Shown in pieces: positions 15,120-24,607 of a DNA stretch of 53,601 bases. The stretch is from Lachnospiraceae bacterium NK4A144. Lineage in GTDB: Bacteria; Bacillota; Clostridia; Lachnospirales; Lachnospiraceae. A model generated the notes under the pieces. That model had not been told where the DNA came from, ran no database searches, and saw only the letters and a list, made by a program, of their open reading frames with translations. Each line of letters opens with the position of its first letter. The stretch's first letter is position 1. The position numbers and the translations under genes are program-made. The stretch covers positions 1 through 53,601 of the forward strand of contig AUJT01000026.1 in the NCBI GenBank assembly GCA_000424365.1. Reading direction: 5' to 3'.

Positions 15120-18100
15120 GTGGGAACGATCAATACGGTACGCATAATCAATTTAAATTACAATAATAATTCGATAAAGGTCAATGATGAGATCTTTAAT
15201 CTGAATGGTCAGAGTACGCTTATATCGCTTCATAACGGCGGTGGAAAGTCTGTTTTAGTGCAGATGCTCACTGCTCCTTTTGTTCATGCGAAATACAGAA
15301 ATACAAAGGACAGACCCTTTGACGGTTACTTCACAACTAACCGGCCGACTATAGTTCTCATTGAGTGGCTTTTAGACAACTCCAAAAATAAACTGATGAC
15401 CGGATATATGGTGAGACAGAATCAGGAAAGCGACGAAGAAAATCCGAACAATCTTGATATGATCGGTATCATAAGTGAGTACGACAACGCGTGCATAAAT
15501 GATATATATAGTATTCCTGTAGTCGAAAAGACGAAAAAAGAAATGAAATTAAAGAGTTACGGAGATTGTAAGCAGCTCTTTGACAATTTCAAAAAAGACC
15601 GTTCGAAAAAGTTCTTCTGGTATGACATGAATTCTTACGCTCAGTCGAGGCAGTACTTTGATAAATTAAAAGAGTACAAGATCGATTACAGAGAGTGGGA
15701 ACATATAATAAAAAAGATAAATGAAAAAGAATCCGGTCTGTCGGATCTTTTTGCTGACTGCAAAAATGAAAGTGATCTCGTAGACAAGTGGTTCCTGGAT
15801 ACGGTGGAGAAAAAGCTTGATCCGGAAAAAGAGAAGATCAAGAATTTCCGGGATATTGTAGGCAAGTATGCGAAACAGTACAGGGACAATGAGTCAAAGA
15901 TAAAGCAACGGGACTATATCAGACTATTTAAGGAACATGTATTAAATGATGAGGAAAAGACCTCGGTCAGAACGATCGCCGAGGAATATACCGGTCATGT
16001 AAGAGAGCAGGAGGTTCAGGAAAACAAGATTGCCTGCTTTCTTGATATTTTAAAAAATCTGAAAACGTCATCGGAAGAAAAACTTAGTGATATTGACAGG
16101 CAGACTGAAGATACGGAAGCTGAGCTTAGAAATGTGATCTACGAAAAATACTCCTATGATATCCATACGATCGAGCAGGAATTAAAGGAAATGCTCCACG
16201 AGAGAGAGCAGATTTTAATTGAAATCCGGGTTGCATCGGAGGATCAGGAAAATGCAGTTAAAGAGCTGGCTATTCTTGACTGTGCAAAAATGTATGAATC
16301 TTATCGTGAGGAATTTGAAGCCTGTCAGGAAAAGGAAGCAAAGATAAAAAAACTTCACGAAGCAAATGAGAATCTCCTGCCCAAGATAAATGAACTGGGT
16401 GGATGTTTATACAGATACACGAGGCGCAAATCTGAAAAATTGGATGATGAGGCAGCGGAGATACACGGAGACATCGAAAGCGTAAGAAAGACTGGCAGAG
16501 AAAATGAAGAGATCATTTCCGCGTCTTCTGAAGAGCTGCTTCAGAAAACAGGCGCGCTTGGCGAGCAGGAATTTGCCATAAGATCATTCAGTAAAAAAGA
16601 AGCTGAGTTCAATTCGCAGTGGAAAAAGGATTATTCCAGAAACATACTTGGAAGATATGAAGACGGTATCTTTGAAATAGAGAATGATATCACAGAAAAA
16701 AAGATCCGGTCACTTCTTGAAAGACAGAAGCAGATTGCGGCGCTTTTGAATAAGCTGGATCAGGAAAGAGTGAATCTGGATAAAGAAAGGATAAATGCTG
16801 AGCGGAGGAAAAGCAGTCTCGAAGAAAAGATTTTAGGGCTCAGGTCAAAGATAGAGGCATTGAATGCAGATATCGAGGTCAGGAAAAATCTTGTCCTTTT
16901 TTTACAGATTCGTGATGCAGATATATTTGACACTGATTTTATAAAAAATGAATTTGATAAAAAGATTGAAGAATCGAATGCAGCTCTTCAGCAGCTGCAC
17001 GGACAGGTAAAAACTCTGATGAATGAGATCACTTGCCTGAAAAACGGAGTGATCGCAGAGCTTCCTCATGGAATGGTAACTGCCATTGAAAATCTCGGAA
17101 TACATATGGTTTACGGCTTGGAGTGGCTCATTAAAAATGATCATTCACTGAAAGAAAATCAGCAATTGGTACGAAACAATCCGTTTCTGCCATATTCGTT
17201 AATAATGACAGAAAATGACATTCAAAAGCTTAGAAGCAGTGACATAGAGTTTTATCATCAGCTTCCGGTACCGATCATTGACAGGCGTGATCTCGAGAAT
17301 GGGAATTTTGTTCTTGAAAACAATACGGTTTCTTTTGATAAGATCACCTTTTTTATAAACTTTGATGAAAGACTGCTTGATGAAAAAGAACTGGAAACGA
17401 TCCTTTTTGCAAAAGAAAAGGAGTTGGATAAGCTAAATTCGCAGATCGGTATAAAGACAGGTGAACGTGACAATTATTATTCACAGAGGGGAATACTTGT
17501 AAATCAGAAATTAAGTAATACTATATATGATGCGGCGGTTTCGGATGAAAAAGAGTGCGAAGAGGGACTGAAAGAACTGGCTGAGGTGATTGAAAGCACA
17601 TCAGCAGCATTGACTTCAAATTCGGATGAAATAAAGAAAAATGAGAAGCTCTATTCTGAATTAGCTGATGATGTTAAGGAAGGTGAGAGATATAGATCGG
17701 GACTTTCGCTTTTTGAGGAAAGCTACAATGACTATCTCTCAGCGCTTGAAAAGCGTACGAAGCTTATGGACACTATCAATAAGCTGAAAAACAGACTCGA
17801 AGTAGCAGAAACAGCAAAAAAGAAATGCCATGAGAGGGAGGAAATCCTAAAAAACAGACTTCGTGCAAATAGTGCAGAACAAGGTGAAGTTAGTAAAGAA
17901 CTTGCGCGGTACCAGATGTATAAGGACACAGAGAGTTCTGAGTCGGAAGTTCCAGAGGAGGATGTGCTGAAGCTCAGGGCGGAGTTTAATGCGCTTACTT
18001 CTAAGTTTTCAGGAGATATAGCGGAGCTTGAGCAGGATGTAAAACGTATAAAGAAAAAGATAGACAGCATTGAACGGGATATTAAGAAAAAATCTGACGA

Positions 18101-19544
18101 AAACTATCTCACAAAGGATGATTATAGAGCGGTCGCGTATAACGAAGAGATAGAGAGCAGTTTAAGAAAGAAATACAAGGAGTTAAAGGCCCAGATAGAT
18201 TTATACAATTCAAAATACAGCACCGGTGAAGCAAAGATTGCGGCGGTAGATCAAAAAAAGAAAAATACTCTGCAAAACATGCAGAAAGATACCGGAATTG
18301 ATGAACCTCGCGATGTTGAGGATATTTCATCATTTGATTTTGATACCCGTAAGAATATTTTAATGCACAAAAAGCAGGAACTTGGAAAAGAATTTGCTCA
18401 GACAAAAGAAAAGATTAACGGATACGAAGGTATAATTGACGGCCTTTCTGAATATTCGGACTATGAGGTTAGAGAGATATACGACTTTGCTGTGGATTTT
18501 GAATCAATGAACAGGCATGAACTGTCGGATTTTACAGCGCAGCTGAAGAAGACCAACAACAGGATCGGATTTGATATACAGAAGAGTCGAAATAAGCTCT
18601 CAGATAGGATACAGGAGGTAATTAATCTCGATAATCTTGCAGAAGAACAATATAAAAAGCCTCTAAGGAGCATGCTCAGGATGCTTGACAGACCGCAGGA
18701 TATCCTGGATCAGATCGATATTACTGTGCATGCGCTCGATACTTTGATGGAAAAGCTTGCGGTCGACATAGAAATTGTCGAAAAAGAACGTGACGAGATA
18801 ATTGATGAACTGTCATCTTATCTCGAAGAAATCAATACCGGACTTGGAAGGATCGACAGCAATTCAACTATAAAAGTTCAGGGGAAATCCTTGAAGATGC
18901 TCCAGATAAAGGTTCCGATCTGGTATGACAGCAGAGAGATCTACCTATTGAGACTAAAAGATTATCTGGGGGAAGTAACGGCAAATATCATAAGACTGTT
19001 AAATAAAAATGAGAATCCTGATAATGAACTAAGCAGCAAGATAAACGTAAATAAGCTGTATGACGCTGTGGTTGGAGTAAGTAACGTAGAGATACAGATC
19101 TACAAAATCGAGAAGCAGCGAACCTACCCTATAAGCTGGGCAGATGCCGCAAAGAACTCCGGAGGAGAGGGCTTCTTGTCTACATTTGTGATATTGTCGA
19201 GTCTTCTTTATTACATAAGGAAAGATGATAGTGATATTTTTGCGGAGCGAAATGAGGGCAAAGTGCTCTTGATGGATAATCCTTTTGCTCAGACTAATGC
19301 GGAACACCTTTTGAAACCGCTTATGGATATGGCAAAGAAAAATAATACCCAGCTTATATGTCTCTCAGGGCTTGGCGGTGAGTCTATCTATGGTAGATTT
19401 GACAACATCTATGTATTAAATCTCATAGAGTCAAGACTGAGCGGCGGTAAACAGTATCTCGGAGTAGAGCACAAAAGAGGCGCCGAACCTCAAAGGGTAG
19501 TATCTTCACAGGTGGAAGTCTACGATCAAATGACGTTGTTTTGA
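15120..19544 (+). CDS. jetC: Wadjet defence protein JetC (SMC/MukB-like ATPase)
   Basis: 1474 residues with SMC architecture: Walker A-type loop LHNGGGKSVLVQML (residues 37-50), two long coiled-coil arms (about 280-640 and 770-1260) around a hinge-like globular stretch near 640-760, ABC signature NSGGEGFLS (about 1344-1352) and Walker B GKVLLMDNPFAQTNAEHLL (about 1379-1397). The residue after the Walker B Asp is Asn, where most SMC proteins have the catalytic Glu; this may be normal for this Wadjet type. GTG start directly after the jetB stop, with GAGGAG at the right distance. It is the motor that extrudes plasmid DNA for JetD to cut. Confidence 0.9.
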   Translation: MGTINTVRIINLNYNNNSIKVNDEIFNLNGQSTLISLHNGGGKSVLVQMLTAPFVHAKYRNTKDRPFDGYFTTNRPTIVLIEWLLDNSKNKLMTGYMVRQNQESDEENPNNLDMIGIISEYDNACINDIYSIPVVEKTKKEMKLKSYGDCKQLFDNFKKDRSKKFFWYDMNSYAQSRQYFDKLKEYKIDYREWEHIIKKINEKESGLSDLFADCKNESDLVDKWFLDTVEKKLDPEKEKIKNFRDIVGKYAKQYRDNESKIKQRDYIRLFKEHVLNDEEKTSVRTIAEEYTGHVREQEVQENKIACFLDILKNLKTSSEEKLSDIDRQTEDTEAELRNVIYEKYSYDIHTIEQELKEMLHEREQILIEIRVASEDQENAVKELAILDCAKMYESYREEFEACQEKEAKIKKLHEANENLLPKINELGGCLYRYTRRKSEKLDDEAAEIHGDIESVRKTGRENEEIISASSEELLQKTGALGEQEFAIRSFSKKEAEFNSQWKKDYSRNILGRYEDGIFEIENDITEKKIRSLLERQKQIAALLNKLDQERVNLDKERINAERRKSSLEEKILGLRSKIEALNADIEVRKNLVLFLQIRDADIFDTDFIKNEFDKKIEESNAALQQLHGQVKTLMNEITCLKNGVIAELPHGMVTAIENLGIHMVYGLEWLIKNDHSLKENQQLVRNNPFLPYSLIMTENDIQKLRSSDIEFYHQLPVPIIDRRDLENGNFVLENNTVSFDKITFFINFDERLLDEKELETILFAKEKELDKLNSQIGIKTGERDNYYSQRGILVNQKLSNTIYDAAVSDEKECEEGLKELAEVIESTSAALTSNSDEIKKNEKLYSELADDVKEGERYRSGLSLFEESYNDYLSALEKRTKLMDTINKLKNRLEVAETAKKKCHEREEILKNRLRANSAEQGEVSKELARYQMYKDTESSESEVPEEDVLKLRAEFNALTSKFSGDIAELEQDVKRIKKKIDSIERDIKKKSDENYLTKDDYRAVAYNEEIESSLRKKYKELKAQIDLYNSKYSTGEAKIAAVDQKKKNTLQNMQKDTGIDEPRDVEDISSFDFDTRKNILMHKKQELGKEFAQTKEKINGYEGIIDGLSEYSDYEVREIYDFAVDFESMNRHELSDFTAQLKKTNNRIGFDIQKSRNKLSDRIQEVINLDNLAEEQYKKPLRSMLRMLDRPQDILDQIDITVHALDTLMEKLAVDIEIVEKERDEIIDELSSYLEEINTGLGRIDSNSTIKVQGKSLKMLQIKVPIWYDSREIYLLRLKDYLGEVTANIIRLLNKNENPDNELSSKINVNKLYDAVVGVSNVEIQIYKIEKQRTYPISWADAAKNSGGEGFLSTFVILSSLLYYIRKDDSDIFAERNEGKVLLMDNPFAQTNAEHLLKPLMDMAKKNNTQLICLSGLGGESIYGRFDNIYVLNLIESRLSGGKQYLGVEHKRGAEPQRVVSSQVEVYDQMTLF

Positions 19545-19572
19545 GGATTCATATGGAAAGAAGAACAAAAAT

Positions 19573-20511
19573 ATGATCATATCAGTAATCACAGGTGCGG
19601 CGGGATTCGCCGGATGTAACCTTACAGAAAAATTGGTAGAAAGCGGCAGAAAGGTCATTTGTATAGAGAGACCCGGATCTGCACATAATGAGAGGCTTGA
19701 GAAGATAAGACTTGATGCGGAAGACAAGAGAAAGGCCGGAGATGTTTCATACGGCGAATTAATTCGAGTTCCGCTGGATATGTCTGAGTATCGGCATATT
19801 TCTGAAAAAATCGAGGAAATGACCGGTATCCGTAAGTGCGATGAATTTTATCATTTAAGCTGGGTTGGCGGCAGAGATGATTTTGATGGGCAGATGAAAA
19901 ATATCGAACCTGCGCTCAATGCAGTAAAAGAAGCTGCAGCTCTTCGCTGCAGGCGTATTCTTATGATAGGTTCTCAGGCAGAGTATGGATATCTGTCAGG
20001 TATGGAATCAGGTGTTACAGAGGATACTATGCCCAATCCATTTTCTGCATATGGAGCGGCAAAAACAGCGGCGATGTATCTTACGAAGCGTCTTGCGGAA
20101 CAGTTGGATGTGGAATGGATATGGGGCAGGATCTTTTCTCTTTATGGCAAATATGAGCGTAAAGAAACCATGATACAGTATGCTCTGAAAAGTCTGAAGG
20201 ATGGCGTATCACCGAAGCTTTCATCATGCACACAGATGTGGGACTATCTGGATGCCGGAGATGCGGCTGATGCCATGATGGCTCTTATGAAAAAAGGGCA
20301 TGCAGGAGAAATATATAACCTTGCGGATGGACGTTACAGACCTTTACGAGAGTTTGTAGAAATCCTTCATGAGAGGATAAGTCCGGAAACAGAGATTCGC
20401 TACGGCGATAATGTAAGCGGTCAGATCGTATCATTGTGTCCGTCGGTTGAAAAGATCCGTGAGCACACCGGATGGAAACCGAAGGTGGATTTTCCGGGAG
20501 TACTTGTGTAG
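19573..20511 (+). CDS. NAD-dependent epimerase/dehydratase (sugar-nucleotide type)
   Basis: 312-residue extended SDR protein. NAD(P) motif TGAAGFAG (residues 7-14), catalytic region IGSQAEYG ... SAYGAAKTAA (Y and K of YxxxK about residues 159-163) and the C-terminal GEIYNLADGRYRPLREFVEI typical of NDP-sugar epimerases/reductases (CDP-abequose/paratose synthase type). Substrate is not determinable. It begins 28 bases after jetC with a weak ribosome binding site and may be read from the same transcript, but is probably unrelated in function and marks the end of the defence region. Confidence 0.8.
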   Translation: MIISVITGAAGFAGCNLTEKLVESGRKVICIERPGSAHNERLEKIRLDAEDKRKAGDVSYGELIRVPLDMSEYRHISEKIEEMTGIRKCDEFYHLSWVGGRDDFDGQMKNIEPALNAVKEAAALRCRRILMIGSQAEYGYLSGMESGVTEDTMPNPFSAYGAAKTAAMYLTKRLAEQLDVEWIWGRIFSLYGKYERKETMIQYALKSLKDGVSPKLSSCTQMWDYLDAGDAADAMMALMKKGHAGEIYNLADGRYRPLREFVEILHERISPETEIRYGDNVSGQIVSLCPSVEKIREHTGWKPKVDFPGVLV

Positions 20512-20539
20512 AGTCAGATAATATCCGACATATAATTAT

Positions 20540-20600
20540 GACAGGGTCTAAAAAAATGTGATCGTTCTTCCACAAAAGAGCTTTTTATTTGGGACCCGCA
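20540..20600. repeat. GACAGGGTC intergenic repeat, copy 1
   Basis: Starts GACAGGGTC (20540-20548), shares GATxGTTCTT, ACAAAA and TTTTTATT blocks with 28181-28244 and ends GGGACCCGC, a decayed form of the inverted end GACCCTGTC. Lies between the epimerase and rubredoxin genes. Confidence 0.7.
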
Positions 20601-20652
20601 AAATACGAGCATGCAGCGTAATTATGTGGAATGAAAGGAGAAATCGACAAGT

Positions 20653-20814
20653 ATGAAAAAGTATAAGTGTGAACCGTGTGGCTATATTTATGATCCTGAA
20701 AAGGGTGATCCGGAGAGCGGAATCGAGCCCGGAACTGCTTTTGAGGATATCCCCGATGACTGGCTTTGTCCTATATGCGGAGTAGGCAAGGACATGTTTG
20801 AACCTGTAGACTGA
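20653..20814 (+). CDS. Rubredoxin
   Basis: 53 residues, a one-electron carrier with a mononuclear Fe(SCys)4 centre used by anaerobes for oxygen and peroxide detoxification and other redox steps. Both cysteine knuckles are intact: [10 protein letters not shown] (C6, C9) and [12 protein letters not shown] (C39, C42), with the conserved [12 protein letters not shown] between them. AAAGGAG lies 12 bases before the ATG. Single gene with its own terminator. Confidence 0.97.
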   Translation: MKKYKCEPCGYIYDPEKGDPESGIEPGTAFEDIPDDWLCPICGVGKDMFEPVD

Positions 20815-20846
20815 ATGATCTAAACGTCATATCAATACATAAAAAG

Positions 20847-20884
20847 AGCGGAATCGATAAGGAATGTGGTCGGTTCCGCTTTTT
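20847..20884 (+). terminator. Terminator after rubredoxin
   Basis: AGCGGAA (20847-20853) pairs with TTCCGCT (20874-20880), with further weak pairing inside (TCGA/TCGG), then TTTT. Confidence 0.85.
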
Positions 20885-21008
20885 ACGTCTAAGTGATTTG
20901 TGTATTGAGTTGAATTCTGTGTAGTGATATGTTGGTATCAGTCGGGGATAAAAGAACTTTGGCTGTTACATCATTATTGAGATGATAACAGCTAGAAAGA
21001 AGGTACAC

Positions 21009-21947
21009 ATGAAGATCGGTATTCAATCAATGGGCACTGTTAGTTGTGAACCTGGGGAAAACTTAGTTCAGGAGTTCAAAAAGATAAAAGATGCAGGCTT
21101 TGAAGCTGTGGATTTTAATTTTGAGGTGTTTGTTGACTCGAGGACGCAGTACAGATCAGACGGCAGCTGTTTTTTTGATAAGCCTATAGATGAACTCGTG
21201 ACTTTTTTTGCACCGTATAAAAAAGCATGTAAAGCTTCCGGACTTGAATTCAGTCAGGGACATGCGATGTTTGGAGAGTATCCGGAAACAGAAAACGAAT
21301 TATCCCAATTTATAAAAGTACAAAAAAATGTTCTTATGATCGCCGGTGATATGGGAATACCTTATCTTGTGATCCATCCATTGAATCTCAGGAGAAAACA
21401 GGGTAAAGAAGCAGAGATAAAAAAGAATCTGGAATATTTCACGGAACTCGCTCCTGCAGCAAAAGAAGCCGGAGTAGTGATCTGCCTTGAAAATCTTTTT
21501 ACATGGGAAAACGGAAGAGTCTTTACAGGAGCATGTACCGATGAAAACGAGACAGTGTTTTACATGAAAGAACTCAATTCGAAATTTCAGGGACAGTTTG
21601 GATTCTGCCTGGATACAGGACATGCAAACCTTATGCGGAAAAACCTGCGGGAATACATAAATATCATAGGAGATTATCTTAAGATCCTTCATATACATGA
21701 AAATGATGGAGTGCGTGATCTTCATGCGATGCCGTTTACTTATGTAAGTAACTGGGGAAGTCCGTCGCTTAGTGACTGGGATGGTGTAATAGACGGGCTG
21801 GCTGACATAGGATATGACGGAACACTGAATTTTGAGACAGGACCTATGTTTTTTGCGCTTCCGGAAAGACTGCATGATCCGGCTCGTAAATTTATGTACG
21901 AAACAGGTGCATATTTAAGAGATGAGATAAAAAATCGAACGAGCTGA
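21009..21947 (+). CDS. Xylose isomerase-like TIM-barrel sugar isomerase/epimerase
   Basis: About 312 residues. AP endonuclease-2/sugar-phosphate-isomerase family barrel with probable divalent-metal ligands in ICLENLF (Glu), FCLDTGHANL (Asp, His), ILHIHEND (His) and LNFETG (Glu). These enzymes isomerise or epimerise free or phosphorylated sugars or inositols; substrate unknown. I start at ATG 21009, after GAAAGAAGG, rather than the ATG at 20982 that lacks a ribosome binding site. The last codons (RTS, stop) are built from a fragment of the dispersed palindromic repeat (21938-21964), so the native C-terminus may have been altered. Confidence 0.82.
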   Translation: MKIGIQSMGTVSCEPGENLVQEFKKIKDAGFEAVDFNFEVFVDSRTQYRSDGSCFFDKPIDELVTFFAPYKKACKASGLEFSQGHAMFGEYPETENELSQFIKVQKNVLMIAGDMGIPYLVIHPLNLRRKQGKEAEIKKNLEYFTELAPAAKEAGVVICLENLFTWENGRVFTGACTDENETVFYMKELNSKFQGQFGFCLDTGHANLMRKNLREYINIIGDYLKILHIHENDGVRDLHAMPFTYVSNWGSPSLSDWDGVIDGLADIGYDGTLNFETGPMFFALPERLHDPARKFMYETGAYLRDEIKNRTS

Positions 21948-21964
21948 AATCGAGTGGACAGTAA
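21938..21964 (+). repeat. Right-end fragment of the modular palindromic repeat
   Basis: AACGAGCTGAAATCGAGTGG followed by ACAGTAA matches the right end of the repeat at 35718-35742 with few differences. It supplies the last codons and stop of the TIM-barrel gene. Confidence 0.65.
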
Positions 21965-21985
21965 TGGATAAAAAGCAGAAAAAAC

Positions 21986-22131
21986 GTAACAGTTCACACG
22001 TAAACGGAGCACTGCGCTGCGGAGTTTACGACCAAGAAAGATGAAAAGCCATTGGATTTTGCCCATCGCCGGAGGCGATTTAATTGGCAAAATCCGTTAC
22101 GTGAGCGAGCTGGAAGCGAGTGAACAGTAAC
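21986..22131 (+). repeat. Modular palindromic intergenic repeat, copy A
   Basis: 146 bases with imperfect terminal inverted repeats: GTAACAGTTCAC at the left and GTGAACAGTAAC at the right. Inside are two hairpins: CGTAAAC/GTTTACG around 21999-22030, and a perfect 10-bp stem GGATTTTGCC (22054-22063) / GGCAAAATCC (22086-22095) that encloses a second perfect stem ATCGCC (22065-22070) / GGCGAT (22074-22079). The overall plan is a three-way junction. Similar copies lie at 35632 and 52145. Confidence 0.9.
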
Positions 22132-22146
22132 GAAAAAACAAAGAAT

Positions 22147-22181
22147 AGCGAGGAACATTGCCGTCCCTCGCTTGATTTTTT
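22147..22181. terminator. Bidirectional terminator between the TIM-barrel and carD genes
   Basis: AGCGAGG (22147-22153) pairs with CCTCGCT (22166-22172); T-rich runs follow on both strands (TTTTTT at 22176 on the plus strand, AAAA-rich 22132-22144 read as T on the minus strand). It serves the two convergent genes. Confidence 0.75.
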
Positions 22182-22201
22182 AAAATATTTAGAACATTAG
22201 A

Positions 22202-22705
22202 TCAGTCTTTAGATAAACGATCCTCGATAAAATCGTTCATTTCATTTTCATCAACGCCCAGAGCGTAGGACAGCTCACTGAAAAGCGCATGTTCCGCAGA
22301 ACGAAGAAAATGCTCATCAACGGAAGTTGCGGTGCGCCCCTTTCTGATACGTGCTTCCTTACGGGCGTGAGTAGTCTTTAAGAGACGACATAATTCACGT
22401 GCATCATTTTGAACGAGCGCCTTGTTGTATTCGTTTTGGCGATTCTTTTCGTTCTCGACGCATATTTCGTCAAGTTCCGGGAGTGAGTCGATGAGATTCA
22501 GTGCTTCGTCGTGAGTCACAGGTTCTCTCAGAGTGGCATCGCCGGAACCTACAGCAACATAAATCTTGCTCGTCGGGCAATCTGTAGGGATCAGATAATA
22601 GTATTGTTTAGTTTGATCACAGTCTGGAATGTCCAAAGAGGAAATGTTTGTGATCTGACAGAGACCATCAACCTTGTGAACAACGAAATCGCCGGTTTTA
22701 TACAT
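22202..22705 (-). CDS. CarD-family transcriptional regulator
   Basis: 167 residues. The N-terminal 60 residues (YKTGDFVVHKVDGLCQITNI ... YYYLIPTDCPTSKIYVAV) form the CarD/CdnL/TRCF RNA-polymerase-interacting Tudor-like domain, which binds the beta lobe and stabilises open complexes; the C-terminal part is the helical DNA-binding domain (ELCRLLKTTHARKEARIRKG ... AEHALFSELSYALG). AAAGGAG lies 7 bases before the ATG. It is transcribed divergently from the rRNA methyltransferase and alone on its strand. Confidence 0.92.
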   Translation of the reverse strand: MYKTGDFVVHKVDGLCQITNISSLDIPDCDQTKQYYYLIPTDCPTSKIYVAVGSGDATLREPVTHDEALNLIDSLPELDEICVENEKNRQNEYNKALVQNDARELCRLLKTTHARKEARIRKGRTATSVDEHFLRSAEHALFSELSYALGVDENEMNDFIEDRLSKD

Positions 22706-22976
22706 CTAACACTCCTTTCTTGATTTATAGAAATTCTGTTGGAATTCTTATAAGTCAAAAATGCACTACATGCATTGTGATGCGACGCACGCGGATAGGG
22801 ATTTGTTCAGAGCCGCATTACCTCTTATATTTTATCACCATTTTAAGACGCGTGATTTTTGAATAATTAACAAAATTACCTATAGTATCTATGGTTAAAT
22901 CTGACTAAGGAATACGTTTTCTGGAAAAAATCATATGAATCATCTAAAAACTGTATACAGATAACACGTGGAACGT
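22706..22976. other. Divergent intergenic region before carD
   Basis: Holds the carD ribosome binding site and AT-rich bases with several TATAA-like strings on the minus strand (e.g. TATAAA about 22725), but no pair of boxes good enough to call. ACCTATAG/CTATGGT (22878-22895) is a short imperfect palindrome. Confidence 0.3.
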
Positions 22977-23073
22977 GAGTTACAGTTCAGAGGTAGCAGG
23001 AAGCGCTACGCCGCTGACTGCGTAAAAAATGAAGTCGCTATTGGAACGAGCTGATTGAGAGTGAACAGTAACG
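22977..23073 (+). repeat. Decayed copy of the modular palindromic repeat
   Basis: Begins GAGTTACAGTTCA and ends GAACGAGCTGATTGAGAGTG plus AACAGTAAC, matching both ends of copies A-C, but the central hairpins are replaced by AGCGCTACGCCGCTGACTGC-type sequence. It lies just upstream of the rRNA methyltransferase gene. Confidence 0.7.
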
Positions 23074-23146
23074 AATGTGACATCGGGGTTTGTATTTTAA
23101 ATCATAAAAATGCCCGTAGAGAATGATTAAGTGGTAAAATCATATT

Positions 23147-24547
23147 ATGTTACCAAATGAATTTATAAACAGAATGAAAAAAATGATGAAGCCGCAGGAA
23201 TATGAGCCTTTTGTGGCTTCTTATGATCGTCCGCGGGCACAGGCACTTAGGATAAATCCGCTCAAGAGTACTGATCTCGGTGATCAAAAAAATGTACTTG
23301 ATCGTACATTTGCGCTGGAACCTGTTCCCTGGGCTGAAAACGGTTATTACTACGATCCGGATGAAGCACCCGGAAAGCACCCGTATCATGAGGCTGGAGT
23401 GTATTATATCCAGGAACCGAGTGCCATGGCGCCTGTGACTTTTCTGGATGCTGCGCCCGGAGAAAAGATACTCGATCTCTGTGCTGCGCCGGGAGGAAAA
23501 ACTACTCAGATCGCTGCTGCCATGCAGGGCAGGGGGATTCTCATAGCCAATGAGCCAAATCCAAATCGTGCAAAGATTCTGGCACTAAATATCGAGAGAC
23601 TTGGGATTTCCAATGCGATAGTGGTAAGTGCTCTGCCAGATGCATTGTCACAGATCTTTCAGGGATACTTCGACAGGATACTTGTAGATGCGCCATGTTC
23701 CGGAGAAGGAATGTTCCGCAAAAATGAGGAGGCGGAGACAGAATGGAGCCCGGAAAACGTTGAAATGTGCGCAGAAAGACAGGAAGGGATCCTTCGTGAA
23801 GCCGTAAAGATGCTGGCACCCGGAGGTCGTATCGTATATTCTACCTGCACTTTTGCGCCTGCTGAGGATGAAGCTCAGATAAGCCGTTTCTTAAAGGAGA
23901 ATCCTGATTTTATCTGCACAAAAGTCGAGGCTTCATGCGGAATGGAGTCCGGCCGAAAAGAATGGGCAGGAGAGAATCCGGCAGATGGAGTAGAAAACAG
24001 TATCAGGCTTTGGCCGCATAAGATGAGAGGAGAAGGTCATTACCTTGCAGTTCTTGACAGAGAAGGTGATCTTTCAAGTAATCCTGTCAGAGTATCGGCA
24101 AATGGACTGCTCGTAGGAGTACCGTCAAAGGATCTGAAGCTTTTCCGTGAATTCGAGGCAGAGGTGTTAAATCCCGGAGCCCTTCCGGAAGGAGTATTTC
24201 ATCTTTTCGGTGATCAGCTCTATCTTGCGCCAAAGGATTCACCGGCATTCACCAGACTAAAAGTACTTCGCCCGGGACTTCACTTAGGCACGATAAAAAA
24301 GAACCGGTTTGAACCCGGTCATGCACTGGCTCTTTATTTAAAAGAAGGTGATGTAAAGAGAACAGCATGCCTCAAGGCGGATTCGCAGGAAGCTATGGGT
24401 TTCATAGGAGGGCAGACCTTGCAGGATACGGGAACCGGAAAAGGGTGGTGTCTCGTGACTGTAGATGGTTTCTCTCTTGGATGGGGAAAATCCGACGGCC
24501 GCATCATAAAGAATCACTATCCGAAGGGGCTTAGGATATATACCTAA
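23147..24547 (+). CDS. RsmF-type 16S/23S rRNA m5C methyltransferase (NOL1/NOP2/Sun family)
   Basis: 466 residues. SAM-binding DLCAAPGGKTTQIAA (about 109-123), the catalytic motif IV DAPCSGEGMFRKNEE (about 181-195) with its leaving-group cysteine, and the catalytic nucleophile cysteine in VYSTCTFAPAEDE (about 230-242). The C-terminal 190 residues have the RsmF-specific extension and PUA-like end (GWCLVTVDGFSLGWGKSDGRIIKNHYPKGLR). It methylates C5 of a cytosine in rRNA using SAM. The start is the first ATG; its ribosome binding site is weak (AAGTGG). Followed after 60 bases by a small membrane protein gene. Confidence 0.93.
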   Translation: MLPNEFINRMKKMMKPQEYEPFVASYDRPRAQALRINPLKSTDLGDQKNVLDRTFALEPVPWAENGYYYDPDEAPGKHPYHEAGVYYIQEPSAMAPVTFLDAAPGEKILDLCAAPGGKTTQIAAAMQGRGILIANEPNPNRAKILALNIERLGISNAIVVSALPDALSQIFQGYFDRILVDAPCSGEGMFRKNEEAETEWSPENVEMCAERQEGILREAVKMLAPGGRIVYSTCTFAPAEDEAQISRFLKENPDFICTKVEASCGMESGRKEWAGENPADGVENSIRLWPHKMRGEGHYLAVLDREGDLSSNPVRVSANGLLVGVPSKDLKLFREFEAEVLNPGALPEGVFHLFGDQLYLAPKDSPAFTRLKVLRPGLHLGTIKKNRFEPGHALALYLKEGDVKRTACLKADSQEAMGFIGGQTLQDTGTGKGWCLVTVDGFSLGWGKSDGRIIKNHYPKGLRIYT

Positions 24548-24607
24548 ACGGACATCTATTAACGTATATTCAGTTGTAAACCAAAGCTTATAAAGGAGAG
24601 TATAAAT

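Noticed and set aside
21300-21875. 191-codon minus-strand open frame opposite the TIM-barrel gene
   Set aside because: The plus-strand gene has a clear family match and ribosome binding site; the minus frame has neither.
21986-22131. Riboswitch or tRNA-like RNA gene in repeat copy A
   Set aside because: No match to a riboswitch core I know, no expression-platform relation to a gene start, and copy C has lost pairing without compensation.
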